This document shows positions 1 to 11,428 of a stretch of 64,000 bases of DNA, piece by piece. The translations under genes were made by a program, and so were the position numbers. Under the pieces are notes generated by a model. It saw nothing but the letters and a program-made list of their open reading frames with translations. It was not told the DNA's origin and searched no databases. Source of the DNA: Blastococcus haudaquaticus. Its GTDB lineage: Bacteria > Actinomycetota > Actinomycetes > Mycobacteriales > Geodermatophilaceae. The first letter of the stretch is position 1; every line of letters starts with the position of its first letter. The stretch spans positions 62,001-126,000 of the forward strand of contig NZ_OCNK01000001.1 in assembly GCF_900230285.1 (NCBI RefSeq). The letters are read 5' to 3'.

Positions 1-149
1 CGGCAGGAGCCAGCCGCCGGTGCTGACGGTCTCCGCGCCGGGGACGGACTCGAAGGTGAACCGGCCGTCGCGCACCCAGACGTCGCGGTGCTCCCCCTCA
101 GGGAGCACCACGCCGGACAGGTGCAGGCCGGAGAGGTGCAGCGGGGCGG

Positions 150-153
<4 letters not shown>
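1..153 (-). CDS. Amidohydrolase family protein, N-terminal fragment (runs off left edge)
   Basis: Only the first 51 codons are present; the gene continues beyond base 1. The GTG start (153-151) overlaps the ffh stop in a GTGA junction, so it is the last visible gene of the ffh transcript. The visible part has a beta-sandwich look (LHLSGLHLSGVVLPEG, then VWVRDGRFTF and GGWLLPG-like ending) that is typical of the N-terminus of metal-dependent amidohydrolases, just before the metal-binding barrel. An amidohydrolase downstream of ffh is also the arrangement I recall in mycobacteria. No catalytic residue is visible, so the call rests on fold pattern and context. Confidence 0.55.
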
Positions 154-1724
<1,571 letters not shown>

Positions 1725-1777
1725 AGCACGTCCTCAGCAGTTGTCACGGGCGCGGGAGACCCGCGCCACCTGACCCC

Positions 1778-1783
1778 AGGGTA
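1778..1783 (-). promoter_or_regulatory. Candidate -10 box for ffh
   Basis: On the minus strand the sequence TACCCT lies 54 bases upstream of the ffh GTG and fits the actinobacterial TANNNT -10 pattern. It sits in the short gap between ffh and the microprotein gene. I see no convincing -35 box, so this is a pattern match only. Confidence 0.35.
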
Positions 1784-1793
1784 TCGACTCGCC

Positions 1794-1985
1794 TCAGGCG
1801 GCGATGCGGGCGCGCACGACGTCGGCCACCGGGGACAGCTCACCCTTCACCACGGCCGAGCCGCACTCGACGCACGCCCACTCGGGGCACTCGCCGCCCG
1901 CGTCGGTGTGCCCGTCGGCGCAGGGCGGCTGGACGTGCTCGGTCGTCTCGCCGCACGGGGGGCAGGGCCACAGTCGGCTGTCCAC
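1794..1985 (-). CDS. Small zinc-ribbon protein of unknown function
   Basis: A 63-residue protein between glnD and ffh. It contains seven cysteines, including CPPC near the N-terminus and CVEC near residue 40, the layout of a small zinc ribbon. The start chosen is the GTG at 1985-1983 because GAAGGAG lies five bases upstream; a longer frame from 2045 lacks such a site. There is no signal peptide or membrane segment. Function is unknown. Location and zinc-ribbon character would suit a nucleic-acid or protein-binding adaptor, but this is inference. Confidence 0.7.
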   Translation of the reverse strand: MDSRLWPCPPCGETTEHVQPPCADGHTDAGGECPEWACVECGSAVVKGELSPVADVVRARIAA

Positions 1986-2061
1986 GTGCACTCCTTCGCC
2001 AGGGGGACGGTTCCGTCCCGGTCGCTCGACCGTCGCACGCGCCACCGACAGTTCTCCGGAG

Positions 2062-4443
2062 CTAGCCCGGCGTGTCGGCCCCGCGGAGCTCCTCGGCCGA
2101 GGCGGCGCCGACGGTCGCCGCCACCAGGGCCACCTCGACCCGCCGGCGCTGGTCGGGCTCGACCGGCGAGCCGGAGGGGTTGCAGACGTAGAAGCAGTCG
2201 ACGGCGTCGGCGCCGAGGGTCTCGATGCGGGCCGACGTCACGTCCAGCCCCTCCCCCGTGATCGCCGCCGTGAGCCGGTACAGGAGCCCCGCCCGGTCGG
2301 CGGCGCGCACCTCGACGATGCCGGTGGCGGCACCGCTGACCTCGCTGTTGTGCCAGGAGATGCGCGGCGGCACGGCCCGGCCGCCGTCCTGCCGGTAGTC
2401 GGCCTCGCGCTGCCGCAGCCGCTCGGCCAGCGGCAGGGTGCCCTCGAGGGCCGCCCGGACGGCGTCGGCGAGGATCTCGGGCACGGGCGCGCGACCGAAC
2501 CGGGGACGCACGGCGAAGACGCCGGTCCCGTACCCGTCCTCGACGGACATCTTCGCGGCCCGGACATCGAGCTGGTTGAGGGCCAGGACACCTGCGCACG
2601 TGCTGAGCAGCCCAGGACGGTCCGGCGCGCGAACGGTGACCTGCTGGCCGTCGGCGACGTCCTCGATCCCCACCGTCACCGCGGCGGCGGTCTCGGCGGA
2701 GTCGGGCAGCGGGGCAATCACCTGGGCCCCGGACGGATGGAGCAACGGCTCCGGCGCGGAGACGGGTCCGCCGCCGAGCTTGCCCTGCACCCGTGCGACG
2801 AGCGCGGCCACGAGATGCGCCTTCCACGGCGACCAGGCCGAGGCGCTGGTCGCGGCCCCGTCAGCCTGCGCGAGCGCGTGCAGCAGCTGGAGGACCGCGG
2901 GGTCGGAACCGATCGTCGACGCCACCCGGTCGATGGTGGCGGGGTCGTCGATGTCCCGGCGGGTGGCCGTCGCCGGGAGCAGCAGGTGGTGCCGGACGAG
3001 GGTCGCCACCGTGGCGACGTCGGCCTCGCCGAAGCCCATCCGGGCGGCGATCCCCGCCGCGATCGGCTCCCCCACCTCGCTGTGGTCGCCGGGCCACCCC
3101 TTGCCGATGTCGTGCAGGAGCGCCGCCACGAGGAGGAGGTCGGGCCGGTCGACGTCGTGGGTGAGCTCCGCTGCTGCGGCGGCGGCCTCGACCAGGTGCC
3201 GGTCGACGGTGAACCGGTGCCACGGATGACGCTGCGGCAGCGACCGGATGCGGTCCCACTCCGGGATCAGCCGGGCGAGCAGCCCCTCCTGGTCCAGCTG
3301 CTCGAGCACCGGGACGGCGGACCGCCCGCTGGCCAGCAGCCGCAGGAACGACCAGCGCACCTCCGCGGGCCAGGGCTCGACCACCGGCGGGCTGTGCACG
3401 GCGAGCACCTTGAGCGTGTACGGCGACAGCAGCAGGTCCGCACGCGCGGCGGCCGCGGCCGCGCGCACCAGCAGCCCCGGGTCGGCGGCAGGCTTGGCGC
3501 CCTGGGCGAGCACCACCTCGTCGCCCTGCCGGACCACGCCCTCGGCCAGCGGCTCCCGGCGCACGCGCCGGTACCGGCCGCGGGGACGGCGGACGAGGGC
3601 TGCCTCCACCCGGCGCCACGTCTCGTCCGCGACGAAGGCCAGCCGCCGCCCGGCCAGGCTCACCTCGCGGAGCAGCGCGTCCTCGTCGGCGAGGCCGAGG
3701 GCGACCGACACCGGGCGCTGCTCCTGGCGGACCAGCACGTCGTTCGGCCGCCCGCTGCGCCGGCGCAGCTCGTCGCGCACGTCGAGCAGCAAGGCGTAGG
3801 CCCGCTCCACCTCGGCACCGGGCTCGTCGCCGAGCTGCGCGGCGGCGACCGCCCGCAGGACCTGCCCCTCCCGCAGGCCGCCGTAGGCCTCCTTGAGGTC
3901 GGGCTCGAGCAGGAACGCCAGCTCGCCCAGTTGCCGGGAGCGGTCACGGCGCAGGTCGCGGAGCTGCGGCAGGAGCCTCGATGCCGACTGGCGCCAGCTG
4001 GCCAGGGTGGCCGTGCGCAGGCGCGCGGCGAGCTCGGCGTCACCGGCCACGAAGCGGACGTCCAGCAGGCCCAGACCCGCCTTCACGTCGGTGGACGCCA
4101 CCGCCACGGCCTCGCCGACGGTGCGCACGGAGTGGTCCAGCCGCAGTCCGGCGTCCCAGACGGGGTACCAGAGCGCGTCGGCGACGGCTGCGACCTCCGG
4201 ACGGCCCTCGTGGACGAGGACGAGGTCCAGATCCCCGTGGGGCGGCAGTTCGCGCCGCCCGAGGCTGCCGACGGCGACCAGCGCCAGTCCGTCGGTGCCG
4301 CTGAGCGGCGGCGGTCCCCCGCGGCGCTGCTTCGGCGGCGGCGTGCCGCCGACGGCGTCGGCCAGCAGGCCGTCCAGCCAGGTGTCGAGCGCCTGGACGC
4401 GCTCGGCGCGGCTCAGTCCCGGCAGTGCCGCGAGGTCCAGCAC
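2062..4443 (-). CDS. glnD: [Protein-PII] uridylyl/adenylyltransferase GlnD
   Basis: Modifies and demodifies the PII protein in response to glutamine; in studied actinobacteria the modification is adenylylation. The 793-aa product has the nucleotidyltransferase motif GS-x10-DLD near residues 59-74, an HD hydrolase domain in the middle (LLHDIGKGWPGDHSEVG) and two C-terminal ACT domains that sense glutamine. The start chosen is GTG at 4443 because GAGGAGG lies five bases before it; an upstream ATG at 4503 is the alternative. It is downstream of amt and glnB but separated from glnB by about 190 bases filled with repeat elements, so its expression may be partly uncoupled from them. Confidence 0.93.
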   Translation of the reverse strand: MLDLAALPGLSRAERVQALDTWLDGLLADAVGGTPPPKQRRGGPPPLSGTDGLALVAVGSLGRRELPPHGDLDLVLVHEGRPEVAAVADALWYPVWDAGLRLDHSVRTVGEAVAVASTDVKAGLGLLDVRFVAGDAELAARLRTATLASWRQSASRLLPQLRDLRRDRSRQLGELAFLLEPDLKEAYGGLREGQVLRAVAAAQLGDEPGAEVERAYALLLDVRDELRRRSGRPNDVLVRQEQRPVSVALGLADEDALLREVSLAGRRLAFVADETWRRVEAALVRRPRGRYRRVRREPLAEGVVRQGDEVVLAQGAKPAADPGLLVRAAAAAARADLLLSPYTLKVLAVHSPPVVEPWPAEVRWSFLRLLASGRSAVPVLEQLDQEGLLARLIPEWDRIRSLPQRHPWHRFTVDRHLVEAAAAAAELTHDVDRPDLLLVAALLHDIGKGWPGDHSEVGEPIAAGIAARMGFGEADVATVATLVRHHLLLPATATRRDIDDPATIDRVASTIGSDPAVLQLLHALAQADGAATSASAWSPWKAHLVAALVARVQGKLGGGPVSAPEPLLHPSGAQVIAPLPDSAETAAAVTVGIEDVADGQQVTVRAPDRPGLLSTCAGVLALNQLDVRAAKMSVEDGYGTGVFAVRPRFGRAPVPEILADAVRAALEGTLPLAERLRQREADYRQDGGRAVPPRISWHNSEVSGAATGIVEVRAADRAGLLYRLTAAITGEGLDVTSARIETLGADAVDCFYVCNPSGSPVEPDQRRRVEVALVAATVGAASAEELRGADTPG

Positions 4444-4543
4444 GTCGTCCTCCTCGTGAACGGCACCGTCGTGGGAAGAGCGTCGGCCGGGGCGGTGGAC
4501 CATCCCACCACCCCGGCCGACGTGCGGCCCCGTCCCCTCCCCC

Positions 4544-4599
4544 GGCCCCCTGCAGGGTCCCGCGGCGAGCGCGCGAGTCGTGGGGGGCAGGGGGTCCTT
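4544..4599 (-). repeat. Palindromic dispersed repeat, type A copy
   Basis: Read on the minus strand this begins AAGGACCCCCTGCCCCCCAC and ends CCCTGCAGGGGGCC, closely matching the element at 59887-59942. The outer arms (GGACCCCCTGC / GCAGGGGGCC) can pair and the centre is a second CG-rich inverted repeat. It lies between glnB and glnD, directly behind a partial type B copy. Confidence 0.75.
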
Positions 4600-4602
4600 C
4601 AA

Positions 4603-4630
4603 CGAGGGATGAGGAGGACGGGGTCCTTAC
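4603..4630 (-). repeat. Partial type B copy of the AAGGACCCC repeat
   Basis: On the minus strand it starts one base after the glnB TGA and reads TAAGGACCCCGTCC, then CTCCTCATCCCTCG, the left half of the element seen whole at 20146-20202. The right half is replaced by the type A copy at 4544-4599, giving a chimeric element. Confidence 0.7.
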
Positions 4631-6315
<1,685 letters not shown>

Positions 6316-6412
6316 GGCAACCTCCTGAGTGGGTCGTCGGCCTGCGGCCGGTATCGGTGTGCCCCCGACGCTCGGGCGAGCGGCGACGTGGCGTTCACCG
6401 TGCCGTCCCCGT

Positions 6413-6451
6413 GTTTCCGCGGCGGTCGCCGCCGCGTTTCGGGGCCGTGAA
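6413..6451 (-). promoter_or_regulatory. Candidate GlnR-binding site upstream of amt
   Basis: On the minus strand the sequence reads TTCAC-n6-GAAAC-n6-GCGAC-n7-GAAAC. The established actinobacterial GlnR element is two tandem half-pairs, GTnAC-n6-GAAAC-n6-GTnAC-n6-GAAAC. Both GAAAC boxes are exact and the spacing is within one base. The site lies 98-136 bases before the amt start, as expected for an activator. The centre also forms a GCGGCGGCGACCGCCGC inverted repeat, so part of the match may be chance. Confidence 0.5.
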
Positions 6452-6506
6452 CTCCGCTCCGCGTGTCACCCCTCCGCATTGCGGTCGTGTTGCGGGGACC
6501 GGGACC

Positions 6507-6522
6507 GGTGACCGCGGTCACC
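6507..6522. promoter_or_regulatory. Perfect 16-bp palindrome in the amt/AHSA1 intergenic region
   Basis: GGTGACCGCGGTCACC is a perfect inverted repeat, followed by an overlapping second GGTCACC copy to base 6531. It lies in the 314-base divergent region (6316-6629), whose other contents are the GlnR-like site and the ribosome binding sites of amt and the AHSA1 gene. GTCAC also resembles the GTnAC half of a GlnR box. It could be an operator for either gene; no function is shown. Confidence 0.4.
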
Positions 6523-6629
6523 GCGGTCACCGCCCGCCGTCCGGGCCGAGCCCGAGCCGGCGGGCTGCGATGAGTTCCTGGCGGGTCGGTCGTCCTACCG
6601 GCGGACCGACCGACCACGAGGAGACCCAC

Positions 6630-7121
6630 ATGACCGAGATCGGCACCCTGGACCTGAGCACCGGCCGCGTCCTGGACGCCCCGCCCGAGGAGGCGTGGCG
6701 GGCGTGGATCGAGCCGGAGCAGGTCGCCCGGTGGTGGGGTCCCGCCGGCTTCACCGTCCCCCTCGCCGACCTCGACGTCCGGGAGGGCGGCACCTCCCTG
6801 CTGTGCATGCGTGCGCCCGCGGAGTACGGCGGCACCGACCACTGGAACACCTGGACCTACCGGTCGATCACGCCCTACGAGCGCATCGAGTTCGACCTGG
6901 CCTTCACCGCGGCCGACCGCTCACCGGTCAGCCCGCCACCCGGCGTGCCGGAGCGGGTGCCGCACGTCGTCACGCTGTCCCCGCGGGCGGGCGGCCGCAC
7001 GGAGCTGACCGTCACCGAGCGCGGCTACCGGACGGACGAGGCCCGCGCCCTGTCGCTCGCCGGCCTCGAGCAGTGCCTGGACAAGATGGCCGCCATGTTC
7101 CCGGCGCGGACCGCCGGCTGA
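6630..7121 (+). CDS. SRPBCC / AHSA1 domain protein
   Basis: A 163-residue protein of the activator-of-Hsp90-ATPase-like branch of the START/SRPBCC fold, a barrel with a hydrophobic ligand cavity. The family pattern is clear: VLDAPPEEAWRAWIEPEQVARWWGP near the N-terminus (residues about 12-35), and a C-terminal helix LAGLEQCLDKMAAMF. The chosen ATG has GAGGAGA upstream. It is divergent from amt and convergent with ftsY, standing alone. The biochemical role of such proteins in bacteria is generally unknown. Confidence 0.85.
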   Translation: MTEIGTLDLSTGRVLDAPPEEAWRAWIEPEQVARWWGPAGFTVPLADLDVREGGTSLLCMRAPAEYGGTDHWNTWTYRSITPYERIEFDLAFTAADRSPVSPPPGVPERVPHVVTLSPRAGGRTELTVTERGYRTDEARALSLAGLEQCLDKMAAMFPARTAG

Positions 7122-7133
7122 CCGCCCCGCCGG

Positions 7134-8339
7134 TCAGTCGGCGCCGCCGACCAGCGCCTCCGCGAAGGCGCGGGGCTCGAACGGCGCGAGGTCGTCCGGT
7201 CCCTCCCCCAGGCCGACGAGCTTGACCGGGATGCCCAGCTCCTGCTGGACGCGCACCACGATCCCGCCCTTGGCGGTGCCGTCCAGCTTGGTCAGCACCA
7301 CGCCGGTGACGGTGACCGCCTCGGTGAACACGCGCGCCTGGACGACGCCGTTCTGGCCCGTCGTGGCGTCGAGGACCAACAGCACCTCGGTCACCGGCGA
7401 CTGCTTCTCCACCACCCGCTTCACCTTGCCGAGCTCGTCCATCAGCCCGGACTTGGTGTGCAGCCGTCCCGCGGTGTCGACCAGTACCGCGTCCACCTCG
7501 CCCTCGACACCGGTCCGCACGGCCTCGAAGGCCACCGACGCAGGGTCGCCGCCCTCGCGCCCCCGCACGGTGAGCACGCCGACCCGCTCGCCCCAGGTCT
7601 CCAGCTGGTCGGCAGCGGCGGCCCGGAAGGTGTCCGCCGCGCCGAGGACGACGCTCTTCCCGTCCCCGACCAGCGCACGCGCGATCTTGCCGACCGTGGT
7701 CGTCTTCCCGGCTCCGTTGACCCCGACGACCAGGACCACTCCGGGCCGGCCCTCGTGGCGGGTGACGCCGAGCGTCCGGTCCATGTCGGGCCCGAGGACG
7801 GCGGTCAGCTCGCGGACCAGCAGCTCGCGCAGGTCGGCGCCCGATGCGGTGGCCAGCACCATCGACTGGGTGCGCAGCCGCTCGACGATCTGGGTGGTCG
7901 CGCCGATGCCGACGTCGGCGGCGAGGAGGGTCTCCTCGACCTCCTCCCAGTCGTCCTCGGTGAGCTTCTCCCGGGCCAGCACGGTGAGCAGGCCGCGGCC
8001 GAGCGAGGACTGCGAGCGCGCCAGCCGGGACCGCAGCCGCACCAGCCGACCGGCGGACGGCGGCGGCGTCTCGAAGACCAGGTCCGGCTCAGCCTCCGCG
8101 GGCGGCAGGTCGACCGGCGGCGCCTCGGCCGTCTCGGGGGGCAGACCCAGACCGGAGGCGGTCGAGCCGCTCGGTCGGGGCTGCTCGACGGGAGCCGGTG
8201 GCCGCGGGCGGGTCAGCGTCGTCCCCGGGAGGGCATCGTCGTCCAGGCGCGTGGTCCTGCGGCCCTTGCCCACCAGCAGCCCGACCCCGGCGATGAGGGC
8301 GACGACGAGGATCGCGATCGCGATGAGGACGAATTCCAT
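7134..8339 (-). CDS. ftsY: Signal recognition particle receptor FtsY
   Basis: Membrane-associated GTPase that receives the SRP-ribosome complex. The 401-aa product begins with a hydrophobic segment (about residues 3-24, IAIAILVVALIAGVG), so it is probably membrane-anchored, followed by a Pro-rich acidic linker to about 100 and the NG domain. Motifs are GVNGAGKTTT, DTFRAAAADQL, DTAGRLHTKSGL and TKLDGTAKGG. It precedes ffh by several kilobases on the same strand. It faces the AHSA1 gene tail to tail with only 12 bases between them. Confidence 0.96.
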   Translation of the reverse strand: MEFVLIAIAILVVALIAGVGLLVGKGRRTTRLDDDALPGTTLTRPRPPAPVEQPRPSGSTASGLGLPPETAEAPPVDLPPAEAEPDLVFETPPPSAGRLVRLRSRLARSQSSLGRGLLTVLAREKLTEDDWEEVEETLLAADVGIGATTQIVERLRTQSMVLATASGADLRELLVRELTAVLGPDMDRTLGVTRHEGRPGVVLVVGVNGAGKTTTVGKIARALVGDGKSVVLGAADTFRAAAADQLETWGERVGVLTVRGREGGDPASVAFEAVRTGVEGEVDAVLVDTAGRLHTKSGLMDELGKVKRVVEKQSPVTEVLLVLDATTGQNGVVQARVFTEAVTVTGVVLTKLDGTAKGGIVVRVQQELGIPVKLVGLGEGPDDLAPFEPRAFAEALVGGAD

Positions 8340-8419
8340 GTGCCGAGTCTTCCAGTCCCGGGGACGGTGCTTCCGGGGACTCTGCGGCAGGACACAGGTT
8401 CGTGAGGGAGGCTGGACCG

Positions 8420-10108
8420 ATGCCGCTGACCAGGAACCCCCACCCGGTCCTCATGCTGGGCCCGTTGCTGCGGCACGTGGACCCCGTCTCCGCCACCGTC
8501 TGGGTGGAGACCGACCGCCCGTGCACCGTCACCGTCCTCGGCCGGACGGCACGCACCTTCTGCGTCGGTGGCCACCACTACGCGCTCGTGGTCGTGGAGG
8601 ACCTGGAGCCGGGCAGCACGACGCCCTACGAGGTGCACCTGGACGACGTCCGCGTGTGGCCGCCGGAGAACTCCACCTTCCCGCCCAGTCGCATCCGCAC
8701 GGCCGGGGGTGACGGCAGCTTCCGCATCGCCTTCGGGTCCTGCCGGTACGCGACGCCGAGCACGGTGGCTGCGGACGAGGGCATCCCGGCCGACGCGATG
8801 GACGCCTACGCCGCCCGCATCGCCGCCCAGCCGGAGGACAAGTGGCCCGACGCCCTCGTCCTGCTCGGCGATCAGGTCTACGCCGACGAGCTGACCCACG
8901 GCACGAAGTCCTGGCTCGAGCTGCGCCGCGAGCGGCACGGCTCACGCCCGACGTCCGCGCCGGACGAGGAGGTTGCGGACTTCGAGGAGTACACGCGGCT
9001 CTATGCCGAGTCCTGGAGCGACCCCCAGGTCCGGTGGCTGCTGTCGACGATCCCGTCGTCGATGATCTTCGACGACCACGAGATGATCGACGACTGGAAC
9101 ACCTCGGCCGCCTGGCGGCGGGAGGTCACCGGTCAGGCCTGGTGGACCAATCGGATCAGCGGCGGGCTGGTGAGCTACTGGGTCTACCAGCACCTGGGCA
9201 ACCTCAGCCCGCAGGAGCTGGACGGCAACAAGACCTGGCAGGCGATCCTCGGCATGCCGGAAGGCAGCGACGACGCCGAGCCGATGCTCCGCGAGATGGC
9301 GGCGCGGGCGGACGCGGAGCCGGCCAGCATCCGGTGGAGCTACGTCCGGCACTGGGGCGACAACCGGCTGATCATGATCGACAGCCGGGCCGGCCGGGTG
9401 CTCGACGAGCAGGACCGGAAGATGGTCGACGACGACGAGTTCAACTGGATCGAAGCGGCCATGCGCCGGGCGGTCGACGAGGGCGTCGAGCACCTGATCA
9501 TCGGCACCTCGCTGCCGTGGCTGCTCCCCCACGCCATCCACGCCATCGAACGGTGGAACGAGACGCTCAACGTCCGCCACCACGGCCGGTGGCGGGGACG
9601 GCTCGCCGAGAAGGTGCGGCAGGCCGCGGACCTGGAGCACTGGGCCGCCTTCAGCGACTCCTTCGAACGCCTCGGCCGGGCCCTGACCTCGGTCGCCCGC
9701 GGCGAGCACGGCCGGGCGCCCGCGACGGCGCTGGTCCTCTCCGGCGACGTCCACCACGCCTACGCCGCCGAGCTCGTGCGACCCGGCGACCTCGACGCGC
9801 GGGTGCACCAGCTGACGGTCTCCCCGCTGCACAACCAGGCGCCGCACCCCATCCGCATCGGCTTCCGGATCGGCTGGAGCCGGTGGGCGCGCACGCTCAT
9901 GGAGGCGCTGGCCCGCGCCGTCCGGGCCGAGCCCAGCTCGCTGTTGTGGGAGAAGCAGGCCGGCCCCTTCTTCGGCAACCAGATCGGCGAGCTCGTCCTC
10001 GACGGGCGCTCGGCCCGCTTCGTGCTCTCCGTCACCGAGCTCGGGCAGCCGGACCTCCGGCAGGTGCTCGACATGCCCCTGGCGCGGGACGGAGAGGGAC
10101 CGGCCTGA
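8420..10108 (+). CDS. PhoD-like metallophosphatase
   Basis: Calcineurin-like phosphatase of the alkaline phosphatase D group. The 562-aa protein shows an N-terminal beta-sandwich (about 1-90), then metal-ligand motifs GDQVYADEL, IFDDHEMIDDWN and SGDVHHAYAAEL. There is no Tat or Sec signal peptide, unlike secreted PhoD phosphodiesterases, so it is probably cytoplasmic and its substrate may differ. The ATG at 8420 has GAGGGAGG nine bases upstream. It is followed 12 bases later by an EEP-family hydrolase gene, suggesting a two-gene phosphoester-hydrolysing operon. Confidence 0.85.
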   Translation: MPLTRNPHPVLMLGPLLRHVDPVSATVWVETDRPCTVTVLGRTARTFCVGGHHYALVVVEDLEPGSTTPYEVHLDDVRVWPPENSTFPPSRIRTAGGDGSFRIAFGSCRYATPSTVAADEGIPADAMDAYAARIAAQPEDKWPDALVLLGDQVYADELTHGTKSWLELRRERHGSRPTSAPDEEVADFEEYTRLYAESWSDPQVRWLLSTIPSSMIFDDHEMIDDWNTSAAWRREVTGQAWWTNRISGGLVSYWVYQHLGNLSPQELDGNKTWQAILGMPEGSDDAEPMLREMAARADAEPASIRWSYVRHWGDNRLIMIDSRAGRVLDEQDRKMVDDDEFNWIEAAMRRAVDEGVEHLIIGTSLPWLLPHAIHAIERWNETLNVRHHGRWRGRLAEKVRQAADLEHWAAFSDSFERLGRALTSVARGEHGRAPATALVLSGDVHHAYAAELVRPGDLDARVHQLTVSPLHNQAPHPIRIGFRIGWSRWARTLMEALARAVRAEPSSLLWEKQAGPFFGNQIGELVLDGRSARFVLSVTELGQPDLRQVLDMPLARDGEGPA

Positions 10109-10120
10109 GAGGCTGGGCCC

Positions 10121-10936
10121 ATGACAGGTCCGCACGGGATCAAGCCGGCTCCTGGCCCCGACCAGCCGCCCGTCCCGGTGCGGCTGGTCACGTTCAACAC
10201 CCACCACGGTGTGGGTGAGGACTCCCGGCACGACCTGCCGCGCCTGGCCAAGGTCCTGGCGTCGGTGGACGCCGACGTGATCTGCCTGCAGGAGGTCGAC
10301 CGGTACTTCGGCGACCGCAGCGAGGACGTCGACCAGGCACTGCTGCTGTCCCGGGCCCTGGACATGCAGCTGGCCTGGGGGCCGGCGATCGACGAGCCGC
10401 GACCGGGTGACCTGCCCCCGCGTCAGTACGGCAACGCGCTGCTCTCCCGCCTGCCCATCCTGGTCAGCGACGTGCACCGGCTGCCCGGCGGCGGCGAGCC
10501 CCGCAGCGCGCTGCGGACGATGCTCGAGCTCGACGGCAGCACACTCTGGGTCACCGCCACGCACCTGACCACCCGGTCGGCGCAGGAACGGTCGGCCCAG
10601 GTGGCCGCGCTGGCGGCGCTGCACACCGAGGACATGGCGGCCGGCGTCCTCGTCGGCGACTTCAACGCGCCCCCCGCCGCCCCGGAACTCGGTCCGCTGC
10701 GGGAGCGGTTCACCGACGCCTGGGAGCTGGCTCCCGAGCGTGGTGACCAGGCAGGCTGGCGCTTCTGGCAGCGCGACGAGGGGCACACCCATCCGGCGCG
10801 CGCCCCGCACCGCCGCATCGACCAGGCGTGGGTGTCCGCCGGGGTGGGCGTCGCCGGTGCGCAGGTCCTCGACGCCGACGGGGCGTCGGACCACCTGCCC
10901 TTCATGGTGGATCTGCAGGTGCCCTCAGGCGTCTGA
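10121..10936 (+). CDS. Endonuclease/exonuclease/phosphatase family protein
   Basis: Metal-dependent phosphodiesterase of the DNase I-like fold. The 271 residues contain the family motifs in order: VTFNTHHG (Asn metal site), DADVICLQEVD (catalytic Glu), LWVTATHL, LVGDFNAPP and the final ASDHLPFMVDL (catalytic His). No signal peptide is seen. GAGAGG lies eight bases before the ATG. The close spacing behind the PhoD-like gene suggests co-transcription. Substrate (nucleic acid, phospholipid or sugar phosphate) cannot be told from sequence. Confidence 0.88.
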   Translation: MTGPHGIKPAPGPDQPPVPVRLVTFNTHHGVGEDSRHDLPRLAKVLASVDADVICLQEVDRYFGDRSEDVDQALLLSRALDMQLAWGPAIDEPRPGDLPPRQYGNALLSRLPILVSDVHRLPGGGEPRSALRTMLELDGSTLWVTATHLTTRSAQERSAQVAALAALHTEDMAAGVLVGDFNAPPAAPELGPLRERFTDAWELAPERGDQAGWRFWQRDEGHTHPARAPHRRIDQAWVSAGVGVAGAQVLDADGASDHLPFMVDLQVPSGV

Positions 10937-10938
10937 CC

Positions 10939-11379
10939 TCAGGCCGACCGGGAGCGCAGGCGCTGCCAGAAGGACGGCCGGTCATCGGCCGGCGGGTCAG
11001 CCCAGCTCTCCCAACTGACCAGTTCCGGTGACGGGACGACCGGCACCGGCTCGTCGAGGGAATGGACCTCCAGGCCCGCCAGCCGACCGTCGGCGAGGAA
11101 CACCTGGACGCCGCCGATCACCTCGCCCGCCGCGTCGACCACCGTGCCCTCGAGAGGCACAGGCCCGGCGGCGGCGGACACCGGGGCGTCCTCGGGCACG
11201 TGCAGGTCGATGGTTACGCAGCCGCACTCGCAGCCGGTCGACGCCGTCACCCGGAGCGCCTGCTCCCGGAGCTCGCTGACGCCGTCGAACTCATGGTCGA
11301 GCAGCGAGTCGAGCAGCGCCCGCTCCGTCGACGTCAGCGGACGCCGCCCCGAGCCCCCGTCAGAGCCCATGTCCCCCAT
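10939..11379 (-). CDS. Conserved hypothetical protein with a CECGC motif
   Basis: A 146-residue acidic protein without signal peptide or membrane segment. An N-terminal helix-rich part (about 15-45, TSTERALLDSLLDHEF) is followed by TGCECGC and a beta-rich part ending VPVVPSPELVSWESW. The three clustered cysteines could bind metal, but no fourth ligand is obvious. The family is unknown to me. It faces the EEP hydrolase gene tail to tail with two bases between, and lies just downstream of smc, to which it may be transcriptionally linked. A second ATG three codons in is an alternative start. Confidence 0.65.
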   Translation of the reverse strand: MGDMGSDGGSGRRPLTSTERALLDSLLDHEFDGVSELREQALRVTASTGCECGCVTIDLHVPEDAPVSAAAGPVPLEGTVVDAAGEVIGGVQVFLADGRLAGLEVHSLDEPVPVVPSPELVSWESWADPPADDRPSFWQRLRSRSA

Positions 11380-11428
11380 CGTGGATCACCGCCGGCCGGT
11401 AGGCACGTCGACGCTCCCGCGGCTGTCG

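Noticed and set aside
4444-4602. N-terminal extension of GlnD through the repeat element
   Set aside because: The extension is translated repeat and Gly/Pro-rich sequence; GTG at 4443 has an excellent ribosome binding site.
8942-10894. 650-codon minus-strand open frame opposite the phosphatase and EEP genes
   Set aside because: It spans two well-supported genes and the gap between them and has no protein-like features.
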